Positions 43,783-51,925 of a stretch of 64,000 nt of DNA are shown one piece after another (position 1 is the stretch's first letter; the number at the start of each line of letters is the position of its first letter). The DNA lies in NCBI RefSeq assembly GCF_022829685.1, contig NZ_JAKSYE010000083.1, positions 1-64,000 on the forward strand, written 5' to 3'. The stretch comes from Methylobacterium sp. E-045 (lineage in GTDB: Bacteria; Pseudomonadota; Alphaproteobacteria; Rhizobiales; Beijerinckiaceae). The notes below the pieces were generated by a model, which made no database searches, was not told where the DNA came from, and saw only the letters and a program-made list of their open reading frames with translations. The position numbers were made by a program, and so were the translations under genes.

Positions 43783-44625
43783 TCAAGCACGCCCGAGCGC
43801 GCCGGGAGCTCCGATAGGGGTGAGGCGTGGAAGGGGCAGGCCGGCAGGGTCCGTGTGAAGCAGGGTCAGGCAATGTCGCTTCAGCGTTGTGAAGCGGGGG
43901 GAGGAGATCAGGTCGCGCTGGCGCGGGCGCGCAAAGTCGATCGTGAGATCGTCGAGAATACGCCCGGGGCGTGGGGTCATCACGACGATGCGGTCGGCCA
44001 GGAAGAGCGCCTCGTCGATGTCGTGGGTGACGAAGAGGATCGTCGTCCTGTTCTGCCCCCAGACCCTGAGGAGGAGTTCCTGCATCGTCAGGCGCGTTTG
44101 TGCGTCGAGGGCCCCGAAGGGCTCGTCCATCAGCAGAACGCGAGGCCGGTTGATCAGCGCGCGAGCGATCTCGACGCGTTGCTGCATGCCCCCCGACAGT
44201 TCCGCCGGGTAGCGATCCTCGAAGCCCGAGAGGCCGACCTGGGCCAGGAAATCGCGCGCCTCGGCCAGGCGCTCGCGCTTGGCCACGCCCTTCATCTTGA
44301 GGCCGAAGGCGACATTGTCGATGACGCTGCGCCAGGGAAACAGCGTGTGGTGCTGAAACACGATGCCACGATCGGGATGCGGGCCGGCGATGTCACGGCC
44401 GTCGAGGCTGACGCGGCCGGAGCGGAGGGACAGATGTCCCGCGACGGCCCCGAGCAACGTCGACTTGCCGCATCCCGAGGGGCCGAGGAGGCAGACGAAC
44501 TGCTCTGGCGCGATATCGAGGTCGATGTCCTCGACGACGTCGAAGGCGGCGGCTCCCCGGCCGAGCCGGATCACGCCACCCAACAGGGCGACGTGGCCGC
44601 CGATGGAGCGCGCGGGCTTGGTCAT
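43783..44625 (-). CDS. ABC transporter ATPase, sulfonate/nitrate type (SsuB/TauB-like)
   Basis: A 280-residue importer ATPase with Walker A G-P-S-G-C-G-K-S-T, the signature L-S-G-G-M-Q-Q-R, Walker B V-L-L-M-D-E-P-F-G-A-L-D and the switch H-D. The G-G-M-Q-Q-R and F-G-A-L-D-A-Q-T-R details are those of the NitT/TauT family (nitrate, taurine, alkanesulfonate, thiamine-precursor importers). The ATG at 44625 overlaps the permease stop by four bases; the longer upstream frame is a shadow of the permease. The last gene of a three-gene importer operon read leftward. Confidence 0.92.
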   Translation of the reverse strand: MTKPARSIGGHVALLGGVIRLGRGAAAFDVVEDIDLDIAPEQFVCLLGPSGCGKSTLLGAVAGHLSLRSGRVSLDGRDIAGPHPDRGIVFQHHTLFPWRSVIDNVAFGLKMKGVAKRERLAEARDFLAQVGLSGFEDRYPAELSGGMQQRVEIARALINRPRVLLMDEPFGALDAQTRLTMQELLLRVWGQNRTTILFVTHDIDEALFLADRIVVMTPRPGRILDDLTIDFARPRQRDLISSPRFTTLKRHCLTLLHTDPAGLPLPRLTPIGAPGALGRA

Positions 44626-45479
44626 CGTGCGCCTCCCAGGGCGGCCCAGGGGGTCAGCAGGGATCCGATCCCGCGCACCAGCAGGCTCGATCCCATCCCG
44701 AGCAGCCCGATCAACAGCATGCCGACGACGATGTTGTCGTAGTTCTGCAGCGTGTAGGATTCCCAAGTGAAGTAACCGATCCCGTACTGGCCGGAGATCA
44801 TTTCGGCAGTCACAAGACAGAACCACGCCGTGCCCATCCCGATGGCGGCCCCCGTGACGATGCTCGGGGTCGCGCCGGGCAGGATCACCTCACGAAGGAT
44901 CGCGGCCCGTCCCGCGCCAAGGCTGCGGGCGGAGGCGACGAGGCGCGGACTCACCGTCTCGACCCCATGCACGGTGTTGAGGAGGATCGGAAACACCGCG
45001 CCCGTGAAGGTGATGAACGCCATCGACAGTTCGGAGGACGGAAACATCAGGATCGCCAAGGGAATCCAGGCGACGGCGGGGATGGGCCGAACCACCTCCA
45101 GGGGCGGCAGCAGGAGGTCCCGGGCCAGGCGGAAACGGCCGATGGCGACACCGAGACCGATTCCGACGGCGAGCGCTGCCAGAAAGCCCATCATGACCCG
45201 CACGAGGCTGGCGCCGAGATGAGGCCAGAGAATCGGGGATCGGAAGAGAGCGAGGGCCGCCTGCGCGGCCTCGATCGGGGTCGGTACGTTGCGGAAGCTG
45301 ACGATGCCGAGATCGACCTTGCCGTTCGCGAGGAGATGCCAGGCGGCGAGACTGGCGAGGAGCGAGGTCCCGCGCAGGACGAGGCGCTGCGCGGGCAGGC
45401 GACGCAGGACGCCGAGCCGTGCCGGCCCCCGGCTCCGCGTTCCCGCCGGGGCAAAGGCGGCCGTGACAGAGGCGGTCAT
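44622..45479 (-). CDS. ABC transporter permease, NitT/TauT family
   Basis: A 285-residue permease with six membrane helices and the cytoplasmic coupling motif of binding-protein-dependent importers (A-R-S-L-G-A-G-R-A-A-I-L-R-E-V-I-L-P-G-A-T-P). The P-L-E-V-V-R-P-I-P-A-V-A-W-I-P-L segment is diagnostic of SsuC/TauC/NrtB. It lies seven bases after the substrate-binding protein gene on the same strand. Inner-membrane component of the importer. Confidence 0.92.
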   Translation of the reverse strand: MTASVTAAFAPAGTRSRGPARLGVLRRLPAQRLVLRGTSLLASLAAWHLLANGKVDLGIVSFRNVPTPIEAAQAALALFRSPILWPHLGASLVRVMMGFLAALAVGIGLGVAIGRFRLARDLLLPPLEVVRPIPAVAWIPLAILMFPSSELSMAFITFTGAVFPILLNTVHGVETVSPRLVASARSLGAGRAAILREVILPGATPSIVTGAAIGMGTAWFCLVTAEMISGQYGIGYFTWESYTLQNYDNIVVGMLLIGLLGMGSSLLVRGIGSLLTPWAALGGAR

Positions 45480-45486
45480 TGGGCGC

Positions 45487-46929
45487 TCACCGGGCGCTCA
45501 CCTGCGCACCGCCACCGCTGCGGGCGGTCGCGAAATCGATGACCTCGCCGCCATTCCGCGCGGCATGGGCTTCGGCGTCACCCTTGAGCAGAAAAGCGTC
45601 GAGGCGCTTGCTCGCGTCCCGGACGAACCAAGCCTGCGTCGCCAGGAGCTTGATCCCCGATTGCCGGTCCTGGGCGTAGAAGGCGCGGGCCTCGCGTCCC
45701 TCGCGGCCCAGGGCGGCAAGGCCCAGGAAAGCCGCTTCGGGAGTGGCGTAATGCCAGACCTTTGGCTCGCCGCGCACCCAGATCTGGGCAACCCGCGTAA
45801 CATCGGTGATGGGCTGGCCGGTCCCGGCATCGTTCGCCACCAGCGGCGATTGCGCGTAATCCTTCAAGCGCGCCTCGTAGTCGAGACCGGCCTGCGCCGA
45901 CGCGGCGCGGATGAAGCGGTCATCGACGAAGCGGTCGAGATCGATGTCGGAATCCGCCTTCTTCAGGAGCTTCAGGGTCTCGAAGGAGGTCTTCACCGCC
46001 TGGCGGTATTCCGGTTTCCACGTGATGTCGCGGGTCTGGAGCCCGAGAGGGCCATGGAACAGATAGGCGACCTCCGCCTCGATCCCGGTGACCTTCTCGA
46101 TCAGTTCGGCGTAACGTTCGGGCTCGGCGGCGACAAGCCGATCCGCTTCGATCCCGGCCCGCAGATAGGCCGTGACGATCTCGGGATATTTCTCCGCGTA
46201 ATCCGCGTCGGCGAGGGCGCCGTGGAAGGTCGGGGCGCCCGCCTGCGAGCCGTCATAGATCTTACGGGCGAAGCCACGCCACGGAAACAACTCCGCGAAG
46301 GGTACGAAGTCGGCATGGGCGTCGATTTTGTTGGCGAGCAACGCCGAGCCCGCCACTTCGGGAGCCTGAGTGATGATGGTGACATCGTGCGCCGGGTCCC
46401 AGCCCTGGGCCGTCACCGCCCGCAGCAGTAATCCGTGCGCGGTGGAGGCGAAGGGAACGGAGATGGTCTTGCCCTTCAGATCTGAGAGAGACTGGACCGG
46501 CGAATCTTTCGGCACCACGATGCCGTTGCCGCTTCCCTTCACGCTGCCGGAAAGCACGCTGATGAACAGGCTGCGGCGTCCGGCCTTGGCGAAGGCGTAG
46601 CCGTTGAGCGAGCCCGGGAAATCCGCCATGGCACCGAGATCGAGCTTGCCCGCCACCATCTCGTTGGTGAGGGGCGCCCCGCTGGTGAAGTTCCGCCACT
46701 CGATGGCGTAGGTCGCGTCCTTGTACTTGCCGTCGCGAGGCAGATACTTTTCGAGGAGCTTGAGCTCACGGATCAGCAGGCCGCCCGTGGCGCAATTGAT
46801 CGTGGTGTCCTGCGTGCCGACCGCGATGCGGATCGTCTCGGCACGAGCGGCGCCGAGGGCCGTGCCCATGAGAAGAAGCGCTGCGACCGTGCGGCCGAGG
46901 CCCCGGGCAAGCGGACGAGGATTGATCAC
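45487..46929 (-). CDS. ABC substrate-binding protein, SsuA/TauA/NrtA-like
   Basis: A 480-residue periplasmic binding protein, much longer than SsuA or TauA (about 320-340). The signal peptide ends A-A-R-A; the mature protein opens with I-R-I-A-V-G-T-Q-D and has the M-V-A-G-K-L-D-L-G-A-M-A-D-F-P region and the L-S-D-L-K-G-K-T-I-S-V-P hinge of the NMT1/SsuA-like family. The GTG at 46929 is chosen because GGAG lies about nine bases upstream and it starts the leader. The extra length lies mainly in the C-terminal half and resembles NrtA. The ligand is unknown; the neighbouring AprAB-like genes make an organosulfur compound plausible. Confidence 0.88.
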   Translation of the reverse strand: MINPRPLARGLGRTVAALLLMGTALGAARAETIRIAVGTQDTTINCATGGLLIRELKLLEKYLPRDGKYKDATYAIEWRNFTSGAPLTNEMVAGKLDLGAMADFPGSLNGYAFAKAGRRSLFISVLSGSVKGSGNGIVVPKDSPVQSLSDLKGKTISVPFASTAHGLLLRAVTAQGWDPAHDVTIITQAPEVAGSALLANKIDAHADFVPFAELFPWRGFARKIYDGSQAGAPTFHGALADADYAEKYPEIVTAYLRAGIEADRLVAAEPERYAELIEKVTGIEAEVAYLFHGPLGLQTRDITWKPEYRQAVKTSFETLKLLKKADSDIDLDRFVDDRFIRAASAQAGLDYEARLKDYAQSPLVANDAGTGQPITDVTRVAQIWVRGEPKVWHYATPEAAFLGLAALGREGREARAFYAQDRQSGIKLLATQAWFVRDASKRLDAFLLKGDAEAHAARNGGEVIDFATARSGGGAQVSAR

Positions 46930-47272
46930 GCGTTGGTCTCCATCGAACTGGCGGATCGCGGAAAATTCGGTGCAGCGACGGTTCAGCCGTCGGGAACTCG
47001 AAGCCATTGCACCGGGACCATTAGGCGAAAAGCGATCCCGCTGGGCGAGCAATTAATTTCATCGATAAGCGAACACTTGACATGACTTGCAGATGATCTG
47101 TCGATTTGGAAGCAATGTCTCCTGAATGGCGGCATATTGGAAGATCGTATCCTTCCAGCGTCTGAATTTAGAATTGCTCCAGGCGGACTTCGCCCGATAA
47201 TTGCCGTGCAGCCCATCCTTGGCGCCGGTGTCGGTTCCCCAGCGCGTGGGCTGCTCGAGAACGAGTCCCATC
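46930..47272. promoter_or_regulatory. divergent regulatory region between importer and Crp/Fnr gene
   Basis: About 340 bases without a gene and clearly AT-richer than the flanks, especially 47040-47180. It must drive the importer operon leftward and the regulator rightward. The stretch ACTTGACATGACTTGCAG near 47086 contains a TTGACA-like box. No confident FNR-type site was found. Confidence 0.45.
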
Positions 47273-48049
47273 ATGTCTCCGGCAACGCTCGCACACACGG
47301 AATTCCGCAGGCCTGCGCCCCTCATCGCGAGTGCCCTGTTCCTCAGCGAGACGACAGAAGGCCTTGATGACGGTGCAAGCTTCCTCGACGGCCTGACGCC
47401 GTCGGAGATCGCTCGTGTCCACGCCGCCGGACGTGTCCTGACGCTTGCCCCCGGCGAGAGTGTGTTCACTCAGGGCGAGCCGCATGCGGGCATCTTCCTG
47501 ATCGAGGAAGGACGCGTCAGGGTGTTCTACTCCGGGCCGTCCGGCAGGGAGGTGACGCTCGCCTATTGGACGCCTGGCCATTTCATCGGTGGCCCGAGCA
47601 TCTATGGCGGTGGTTCGCATCAATGGTCGGGGGTGGCGATCGAGCCGGTACGCGTCACCGTCCTGTCGAGCGCGACGCTGCGCGGCCTGATCCGCCAGAT
47701 GCCGGGCTTCGCCCTCTGCCTGATCGCGGCGCTCGAGGCGAAGGGCCGGTGCTACACCGCGATGGCGCAGATGCTCGGAACGCGCTCGGTGATCGAGCGC
47801 CTGGCTCAGCTTCTGCTCAATCTCGGCGACCTCTACGGAACGCCGGAGGGCGGCCGAGAGGGGGGCGTCGTGGTGATCCACCGGCGCATCACCCATGATG
47901 AGATCGCCGCCCTGGTCGGCTCGACCCGCCAATGGGTAACGATGATGCTCAAGCGCTTCCAGCACGATGGGATCGTCGCGATCGACAAGGCCCATATCCG
48001 CCTGCTCCGTCCGGGACGGCTGCAGGAAATCGTGCAGACCGAGGGCTGA
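47273..48049 (+). CDS. Crp/Fnr-family regulator
   Basis: A 258-residue Crp/Fnr-family protein. The cyclic-nucleotide-binding-like barrel covers about residues 40-155 (G-E-S-V-F-T-Q-G-E-P-H-A-G-I-F-L-I-E-E-G-R-V split across its strands). A long dimer helix is followed by the winged helix (about 205-245, H-D-E-I-A-A-L-V-G-S-T-R-Q-W-V-T-M-M-L). There is no N-terminal cysteine cluster, so it is not an oxygen-sensing FNR with a 4Fe-4S cluster. The glycine-rich pocket lacks clear cAMP contacts. It lies between the importer operon and the AprAB-like operon and probably controls both. The ATG at 47273 is preferred over an upstream frame. Confidence 0.85.
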   Translation: MSPATLAHTEFRRPAPLIASALFLSETTEGLDDGASFLDGLTPSEIARVHAAGRVLTLAPGESVFTQGEPHAGIFLIEEGRVRVFYSGPSGREVTLAYWTPGHFIGGPSIYGGGSHQWSGVAIEPVRVTVLSSATLRGLIRQMPGFALCLIAALEAKGRCYTAMAQMLGTRSVIERLAQLLLNLGDLYGTPEGGREGGVVVIHRRITHDEIAALVGSTRQWVTMMLKRFQHDGIVAIDKAHIRLLRPGRLQEIVQTEG

Positions 48050-48136
48050 TCTACGGAGCTGGCCGGTTCCGCCCGGGGATCGAGCGAGGCCGTGGGAGGC
48101 CTCTTCGAAGGCTCCCCCGGCACTCTGCCAAGGCAT

Positions 48137-49096
48137 TCAGGCAGACAATTGCTCCAGGGCCCAGCGCGCGGTCTTGCGGACGTCCGGATCGGAATCGTTC
48201 GCGACCGCCGTGAGCCCCGACCGTGCCGCAGGATCGGCGATTTCGCCCAGAGCCGCGGCGGCCTCCTTGCGCAAAGCCGGCCGTTCGTCGTCGAGGGCGG
48301 CCAGGATCGCCGATACGGCGCTCCGCTCCTTCAGCTTGCCGAGACTGCGCAGGGCCTTCTGGCGCACCTGCCAGTAGGAATCTCCCAGCGCATCCAGCAG
48401 GGCGGCGGAGCGCACGCCCGGTCCGGTCCGCCCCAACGCCTCCGCGGCGATTTCCCTCACACTCCAATCGGCGTCGCCGAGCGCATCCGCGATCGCATCC
48501 ACGGCGTGGCCGTGCCGGGAAAAGGCGAGCGCACCGACTCCGGCCCGCCGCACGTCGGCATCCGGATCGCGGGTGGAACCGATGAGGGAAGGCAGCGCCT
48601 CTTCCCTCTTCAGATAGGCGATGACGCCGACGGCTTCCGCCCGCACCGCCGGCTCCGGGTCACCGAGGGCTGCGACGGCAGGGCCGAGGGACGTGTCGAG
48701 ACGAAGGTTGCGCAGACCTCTCAGGGAGGCGGCGCGTACGAAGGCATCCGCATGGCGGACGAAAGGCAGCAGCGGCGCACCGGCGGCTGGATCCTTCAGC
48801 TCGGTCAGGCTTTCCGCCGCCGCCCTGGCCACGTCGCGATCGGGATCGGCTAGGGCTCCGGCGAGGGCGGACGCCACCGCCGGACCGTCGAAGCCGCCGA
48901 GGGCTTCGGCGACCTGCCGGCGCACGCCCGCATCCGGATCGGCGGCGATGCCGGCGAGATGCGGGACCGCGTCCGGGTCCGCCGTCTCGGCGAGGCTCAG
49001 GACCGCGACGCGACGCACGGCAGGATCGGGATCGGTAAGCCCGAGGGCGAGTTCGGCGACGTCGCCGAATTCTTCGAAGGGATCGGTCACCGCCAT
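48137..49096 (-). CDS. HEAT-repeat (PBS-lyase type) protein
   Basis: A 319-residue all-helical protein made of about ten HEAT/EZ repeats of roughly 31 residues. Most read like D-P-D-(A/P)-x-V-R-R-x-A-(V/A)-x-A-L-(A/G), for example D-P-D-P-A-V-R-R-V-A-V-L-S-L and D-P-D-A-D-V-R-R-A-G-V-G-A-L. No catalytic residues, signal peptide or membrane segment are seen, so it is probably a scaffold or maturation factor. PBS-lyase HEAT proteins often accompany iron-sulfur or cofactor-bearing enzymes. The ATG at 49096 lies five bases after the ferredoxin stop, so it is translated together with the AprAB-like pair. Confidence 0.85.
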   Translation of the reverse strand: MAVTDPFEEFGDVAELALGLTDPDPAVRRVAVLSLAETADPDAVPHLAGIAADPDAGVRRQVAEALGGFDGPAVASALAGALADPDRDVARAAAESLTELKDPAAGAPLLPFVRHADAFVRAASLRGLRNLRLDTSLGPAVAALGDPEPAVRAEAVGVIAYLKREEALPSLIGSTRDPDADVRRAGVGALAFSRHGHAVDAIADALGDADWSVREIAAEALGRTGPGVRSAALLDALGDSYWQVRQKALRSLGKLKERSAVSAILAALDDERPALRKEAAAALGEIADPAARSGLTAVANDSDPDVRKTARWALEQLSA

Positions 49097-49101
49097 CAGG
49101 G

Positions 49102-49335
49102 TCACCGGAGCAGGTAGGGGATCTGGACGCTCACGGCGCCGGTCGGGCAGTCGGTCTCGCAGGGCATGCAATACCAGCACTCGTCGTATTTCATGTAGGC
49201 CTTGCCGGTGAGATCGCTGATCCGCAGCACATCGAGGGGGCAGACATCGACGCAGACTGTGCAGCCCTTGTCGGCGATGCACTTGGCGGCATCCACAGTG
49301 ACGGGCACCGTAGTCGGGGCGTGGGCGAGGGGCAT
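49102..49335 (-). CDS. AprB-like ferredoxin with two 4Fe-4S clusters
   Basis: A 77-residue dicluster ferredoxin. Cluster one ligands are in C-I-A-D-K-G-C-T-V-C-V-D-V-C-P, cluster two in C-W-Y-C-M-P-C-E-T-D-C-P-T-G-A-V. The C-W-x-C-x-x-C-x-x-x-C-P-x-G-A signature and the insertion in the first motif are the hallmarks of the beta subunit of adenylylsulfate (APS) reductase, though AprB proper is about 150 residues because of a C-terminal tail that is absent here. It lies 39 bases after the AprA-like gene and feeds or takes electrons from its FAD by inference. Confidence 0.88.
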   Translation of the reverse strand: MPLAHAPTTVPVTVDAAKCIADKGCTVCVDVCPLDVLRISDLTGKAYMKYDECWYCMPCETDCPTGAVSVQIPYLLR

Positions 49336-49374
49336 CGGTATCCTTCTGGACTGACGTCGCGTCGAGGTGTTTGC

Positions 49375-51111
49375 TCAGGCCTGCTTACGGACGCGCTGGT
49401 GGTCGTAGGCACCCCGCTCTTCGTCCGCGATGGCCACGATGTAAGGGGTGATGGGCCGTTTCTCGCTGATCATGCGCCCGGCCTCCTTGCGCAGGATGGT
49501 GTGGCAGAACCAGTCGGAATCGTTCTTGTCCGGATGGTCCGTGCGGTTGTGATAGAGGCCCCAGCGGCTCTCGGTCCGGTAGAGTGAGGCCGCCGCAGCC
49601 ATGTCGGCGCAATCGAGGATCGAGGAGGCCTCGAGGGCTCGCATCAATTCATGGCTGTCGCGGGCGACCATGCGGGTCTCCAGGTCTTCACGGATCTCGG
49701 CGAAGCGGCGCTGGCCGATCTCCATCTTGGCCGTCACCTTGGGAGGCTGCAGGTAGTCGTTCACGAAGCGCCGGGTCTTGTATTCGATCTGGTTCGGCGG
49801 AATGCCGTCCTCCCGCCGTGTCGGGGCCAGCACCCGGTCGCGTTCGCGGGCGATGTCCTCGGCCGAGACCTCCGGCCAGTCGATCTCCGCCGCACGGTCG
49901 ATGGCGTGCTCACCCGCGATGGCCCCGTTGGTGAAGGCGCCGAGCATGTAGCTGTGGGGCACGTTGGCCATGTCGCCGGCCGCGTAGAGCCCCGGCACAG
50001 TGGTGCGGGCAAATTCGTCCACGAAGACGCCGGACGCGCTGTGCCCGGAGCAGAATCCGACCTCCGAGATATGCATCTCGATCATCCGCTGGCGATAATT
50101 CGTGCCCCGGTTCTCGTGGAAGCGTCCGCGCGAGGGCCGCTCGACCTTGTGCAGGATCGTCTCGATCTCGCCTACCGTGTCGGCATGGAGATGGTCGAGC
50201 TTGAGGAAGACCGGGCCCTTCCCGCTCTGCAATTCGTTGTAGAATTCCTGCATCATCTGGCCGGACCAGTAATCGCACTCGATGAAGCGCTTGCCCTCGC
50301 TGTTGGCCGTGTAGGCGCCGAACGGACCCGCCACGTAGGCGCAGGCCGGGCCGTTGTAGTCCTTGATCAAAGGGTTGATCTGGTAGCATTCGAGGTTCGC
50401 GAGACCGGCGCCGGCATGGTAGGCCATGCTGTAGCCGTCGCCCGAATTGGTGGCGTTTTCGTAGGTTCCCCAGAGATAGCCCGATTGCGGCAGACCGAGG
50501 CGTCCGGCGGCTCCCAGGCACAGGATCACTGCCTTGGCGCGGATCACCAGAAATTCGGCGCTGCGCGTATTCACCGCCACGGCCCCCGCGATGCTCCCAT
50601 CGGGCGAATTGAGGAGCCGGGTCGCCATGAAGCGGTTCGAGATCAGCACCTGCGCCTTGCGCAACTGCCGGTAGAGCGCCTTCTTTACCGTCTCGCCATT
50701 GGGCATCGGCAGGACGTAGGTGCCGAGATGATGCACCTTCTTGACGTCGTAATCGCCGTTGCCGTCACGCTGGAAGCGGATGCCGAAACGGTCGAGTTCC
50801 TGAATGATCTCGTAGCAACGCTCCGCGTATTTGTAGACCGGCGCCTGATCGCAGATGCCGTCATTCGCGATGGTGATCTCCTTGGTGTACTGTTCGGGAG
50901 TGGCGTAGCCTGGGATGACGGCGTTGTTCAGCCCGTCCATTCCCATGGCGATCGCGCCCGAACGCTTCACATTCGCTTTCTCCAGCAGCACGACCCTGGC
51001 TTTCGGGTTGCGCAGCTTGGCCTTCAGGGCTGCCATTGGGCCCGCCGTGCCGCCGCCGATGACCAGCACGTCGCACGCGATCTCCGACGTGGCATCGTGA
51101 ATCTCATCCAT
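49375..51111 (-). CDS. AprA-like flavoprotein (fumarate reductase/APS reductase alpha family)
   Basis: A 578-residue FAD enzyme of the succinate dehydrogenase/fumarate reductase/AprA/L-aspartate oxidase family. The Rossmann motif G-G-G-T-A-G is at residues 19-24, and the covalent-or-tight FAD segment R-S-G-A-I-A-M-G at 50-57 resembles AprA more than SdhA, which has a His there. E-V-G-F-C-S-G-H-S-A-S-G-V-F-V-D-E and G-L-Y-A-A-G-D-M-A-N-V match AprA-like positions. It is shorter than AprA (about 650). Paired with an AprB-like ferredoxin, it should be a two-subunit oxidoreductase acting in the cytosol; no Sat, DsrAB or membrane Qmo genes are present, so classical sulfate reduction or sulfur oxidation is unlikely. 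The substrate is unknown. Confidence 0.85.
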   Translation of the reverse strand: MDEIHDATSEIACDVLVIGGGTAGPMAALKAKLRNPKARVVLLEKANVKRSGAIAMGMDGLNNAVIPGYATPEQYTKEITIANDGICDQAPVYKYAERCYEIIQELDRFGIRFQRDGNGDYDVKKVHHLGTYVLPMPNGETVKKALYRQLRKAQVLISNRFMATRLLNSPDGSIAGAVAVNTRSAEFLVIRAKAVILCLGAAGRLGLPQSGYLWGTYENATNSGDGYSMAYHAGAGLANLECYQINPLIKDYNGPACAYVAGPFGAYTANSEGKRFIECDYWSGQMMQEFYNELQSGKGPVFLKLDHLHADTVGEIETILHKVERPSRGRFHENRGTNYRQRMIEMHISEVGFCSGHSASGVFVDEFARTTVPGLYAAGDMANVPHSYMLGAFTNGAIAGEHAIDRAAEIDWPEVSAEDIARERDRVLAPTRREDGIPPNQIEYKTRRFVNDYLQPPKVTAKMEIGQRRFAEIREDLETRMVARDSHELMRALEASSILDCADMAAAASLYRTESRWGLYHNRTDHPDKNDSDWFCHTILRKEAGRMISEKRPITPYIVAIADEERGAYDHQRVRKQA

Positions 51112-51424
51112 GGCCGGCCTCGGATGTGGTGCTGGCGCCCTCGGCCAGCGTGCGCAGGTAGGACCACGGGAAAATCCCCCGGTCGTGACCGTCGGAGAAG
51201 ACGAGGTTCACCGCATAGGCGCCCACCGGCAGGACATCGCGGATCACCAGATCTGCCGTTGGGACCGAGGGGACCGCATCCACGGATGCCCGCACCGAGC
51301 CTGCGCTCCGACTTCCCGCCCTGAGGGTCGCGGCCGACAGGGACGAGAGGGTGCCGTCCTCCCACCGGACGTCGAGGCGTGTGGCCCCTTTCGTCAGTCT
51401 GATCTCGCGTGGGATGTCCACCAT
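51104..51424 (-). CDS. DUF971 (gamma-butyrobetaine hydroxylase N-terminal-like) protein
   Basis: A 106-residue DUF971 protein. It has P-R-E-I-R-L near the start, L-D-V-R-W-E-D-G-T-L, an L-R region and the closing V-G-A-Y-A-V-N-L-V-F-S-D-G-H-D-R-G-I-F-P-W-S-Y-L-R (shown split by its motif parts: Y-A-V, F-S-D-G-H, G-I-F-P-W). The usual zinc cysteines after L-R are replaced by serines (G-S-R-S-A-G-S). DUF971 proteins often travel with iron-sulfur assembly genes such as apbC/mrp. AAGGAGG directly before the ATG at 51424 fixes the start. It overlaps the flavoprotein start by eight bases and is the first gene of the operon. Confidence 0.85.
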   Translation of the reverse strand: MVDIPREIRLTKGATRLDVRWEDGTLSSLSAATLRAGSRSAGSVRASVDAVPSVPTADLVIRDVLPVGAYAVNLVFSDGHDRGIFPWSYLRTLAEGASTTSEAGHG

Positions 51425-51504
51425 CGCCTCCTTCTCGTCGAGCCGAAGGCCAGGGAGACCGGCGGCTCGCAACGGTTAGAGCGGAGGGCGTGCCCGGTTG
51501 TTAA

Positions 51505-51720
51505 GAAACTAATTGCCTCGGCGGCGAGCCGGGCTCGATCCAACGGACAGCGGATGCCTACATGGTCGTCGAGGCGGAGGGCGTCAGGCGGATCGACCAC
51601 TCGGCCTTCATCTACATCGTGGACCGGTTGGGAGCATATCTCGGCTTCTTCTCGCCGGGTACTTCGACCGAGCGTATGCTCACGATCATCCGGCCGCACC
51701 TGTCGAGAACCGCGCGCTGA
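51505..51720 (+). pseudogene. C-terminal fragment of a Sco1/SenC copper chaperone
   Basis: A 71-codon open stretch with no start codon of its own, preceded by a stop. It reads I-D-H-S-A-F-I-Y-I-V-D and Y-L-G-F-F-S-P-G-T-S-T-E-R-M and ends at I-I-R-P-H-L, the usual C-terminal third of Sco1/SenC proteins (the conserved His of D-H-S is present). The CxxxC copper motif would lie in the missing part. It looks like a gene remnant on the island between two oxidoreductase units. Confidence 0.6.
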
Positions 51721-51730
51721 CAAGCGGCCG

Positions 51731-51925
51731 TCATCCGCCCGCGAGTTCCCGCGTGATGTGCTTCACCGAGGGCGTGACGATGGCCACGAACTGCGCCTCA
51801 CGCAGTCGCCGGAAGGGTTCAGAACCTTCGAGATACCCGCGCGCGCCGAACTGAAGCATGGCGGCCTGCGCCGCCTCCAGGGCGAGCCAGGAAATGTCGA
51901 GGCGCAGGCGCAGGGTTTCGCGGAA
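51731..51925 (-). pseudogene. C-terminal fragment of an acyl-CoA dehydrogenase-family protein
   Basis: A 64-codon segment on the minus strand ending at 51731, reading A-A-M-L-Q-F-G-A-R-G-Y-L-E-G-S-E-P-F-R-R and F-V-A-I-V-T-P-S-V-K-H-I: the typical last helix and C terminus of acyl-CoA dehydrogenase-family proteins. The N-terminal 300 or so residues are missing; the upstream frame soon becomes Arg/Gly-rich noise. A full-length relative next to a flavin monooxygenase would have fitted sulfur or desulfurization genes (SfnB/DszC-like), but that is inference. Confidence 0.55.

Noticed and set aside
44403..44470. Possible CRISPR or tandem array suggested by repeated GC-rich words
   Set aside because: The words lie in the ATPase Walker region and have no regular spacer spacing; no CRISPR array was found anywhere in the window.
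48137..49282. Longer HEAT protein starting inside the ferredoxin gene
   Set aside because: The extra 62 residues are Arg/Leu-rich shadow of the ferredoxin frame; the ATG at 49096 directly after the ferredoxin stop is the better start.
49102..51111. True dissimilatory APS reductase (AprBA)
   Set aside because: Both subunits are shorter than AprA and AprB, the AprB tail is missing, and no sulfate adenylyltransferase, Dsr or Qmo genes are nearby.
49651..51324. A 557-codon plus-strand frame opposite the AprA-like gene
   Set aside because: Antisense shadow; the minus-strand flavoprotein has complete FAD motifs.
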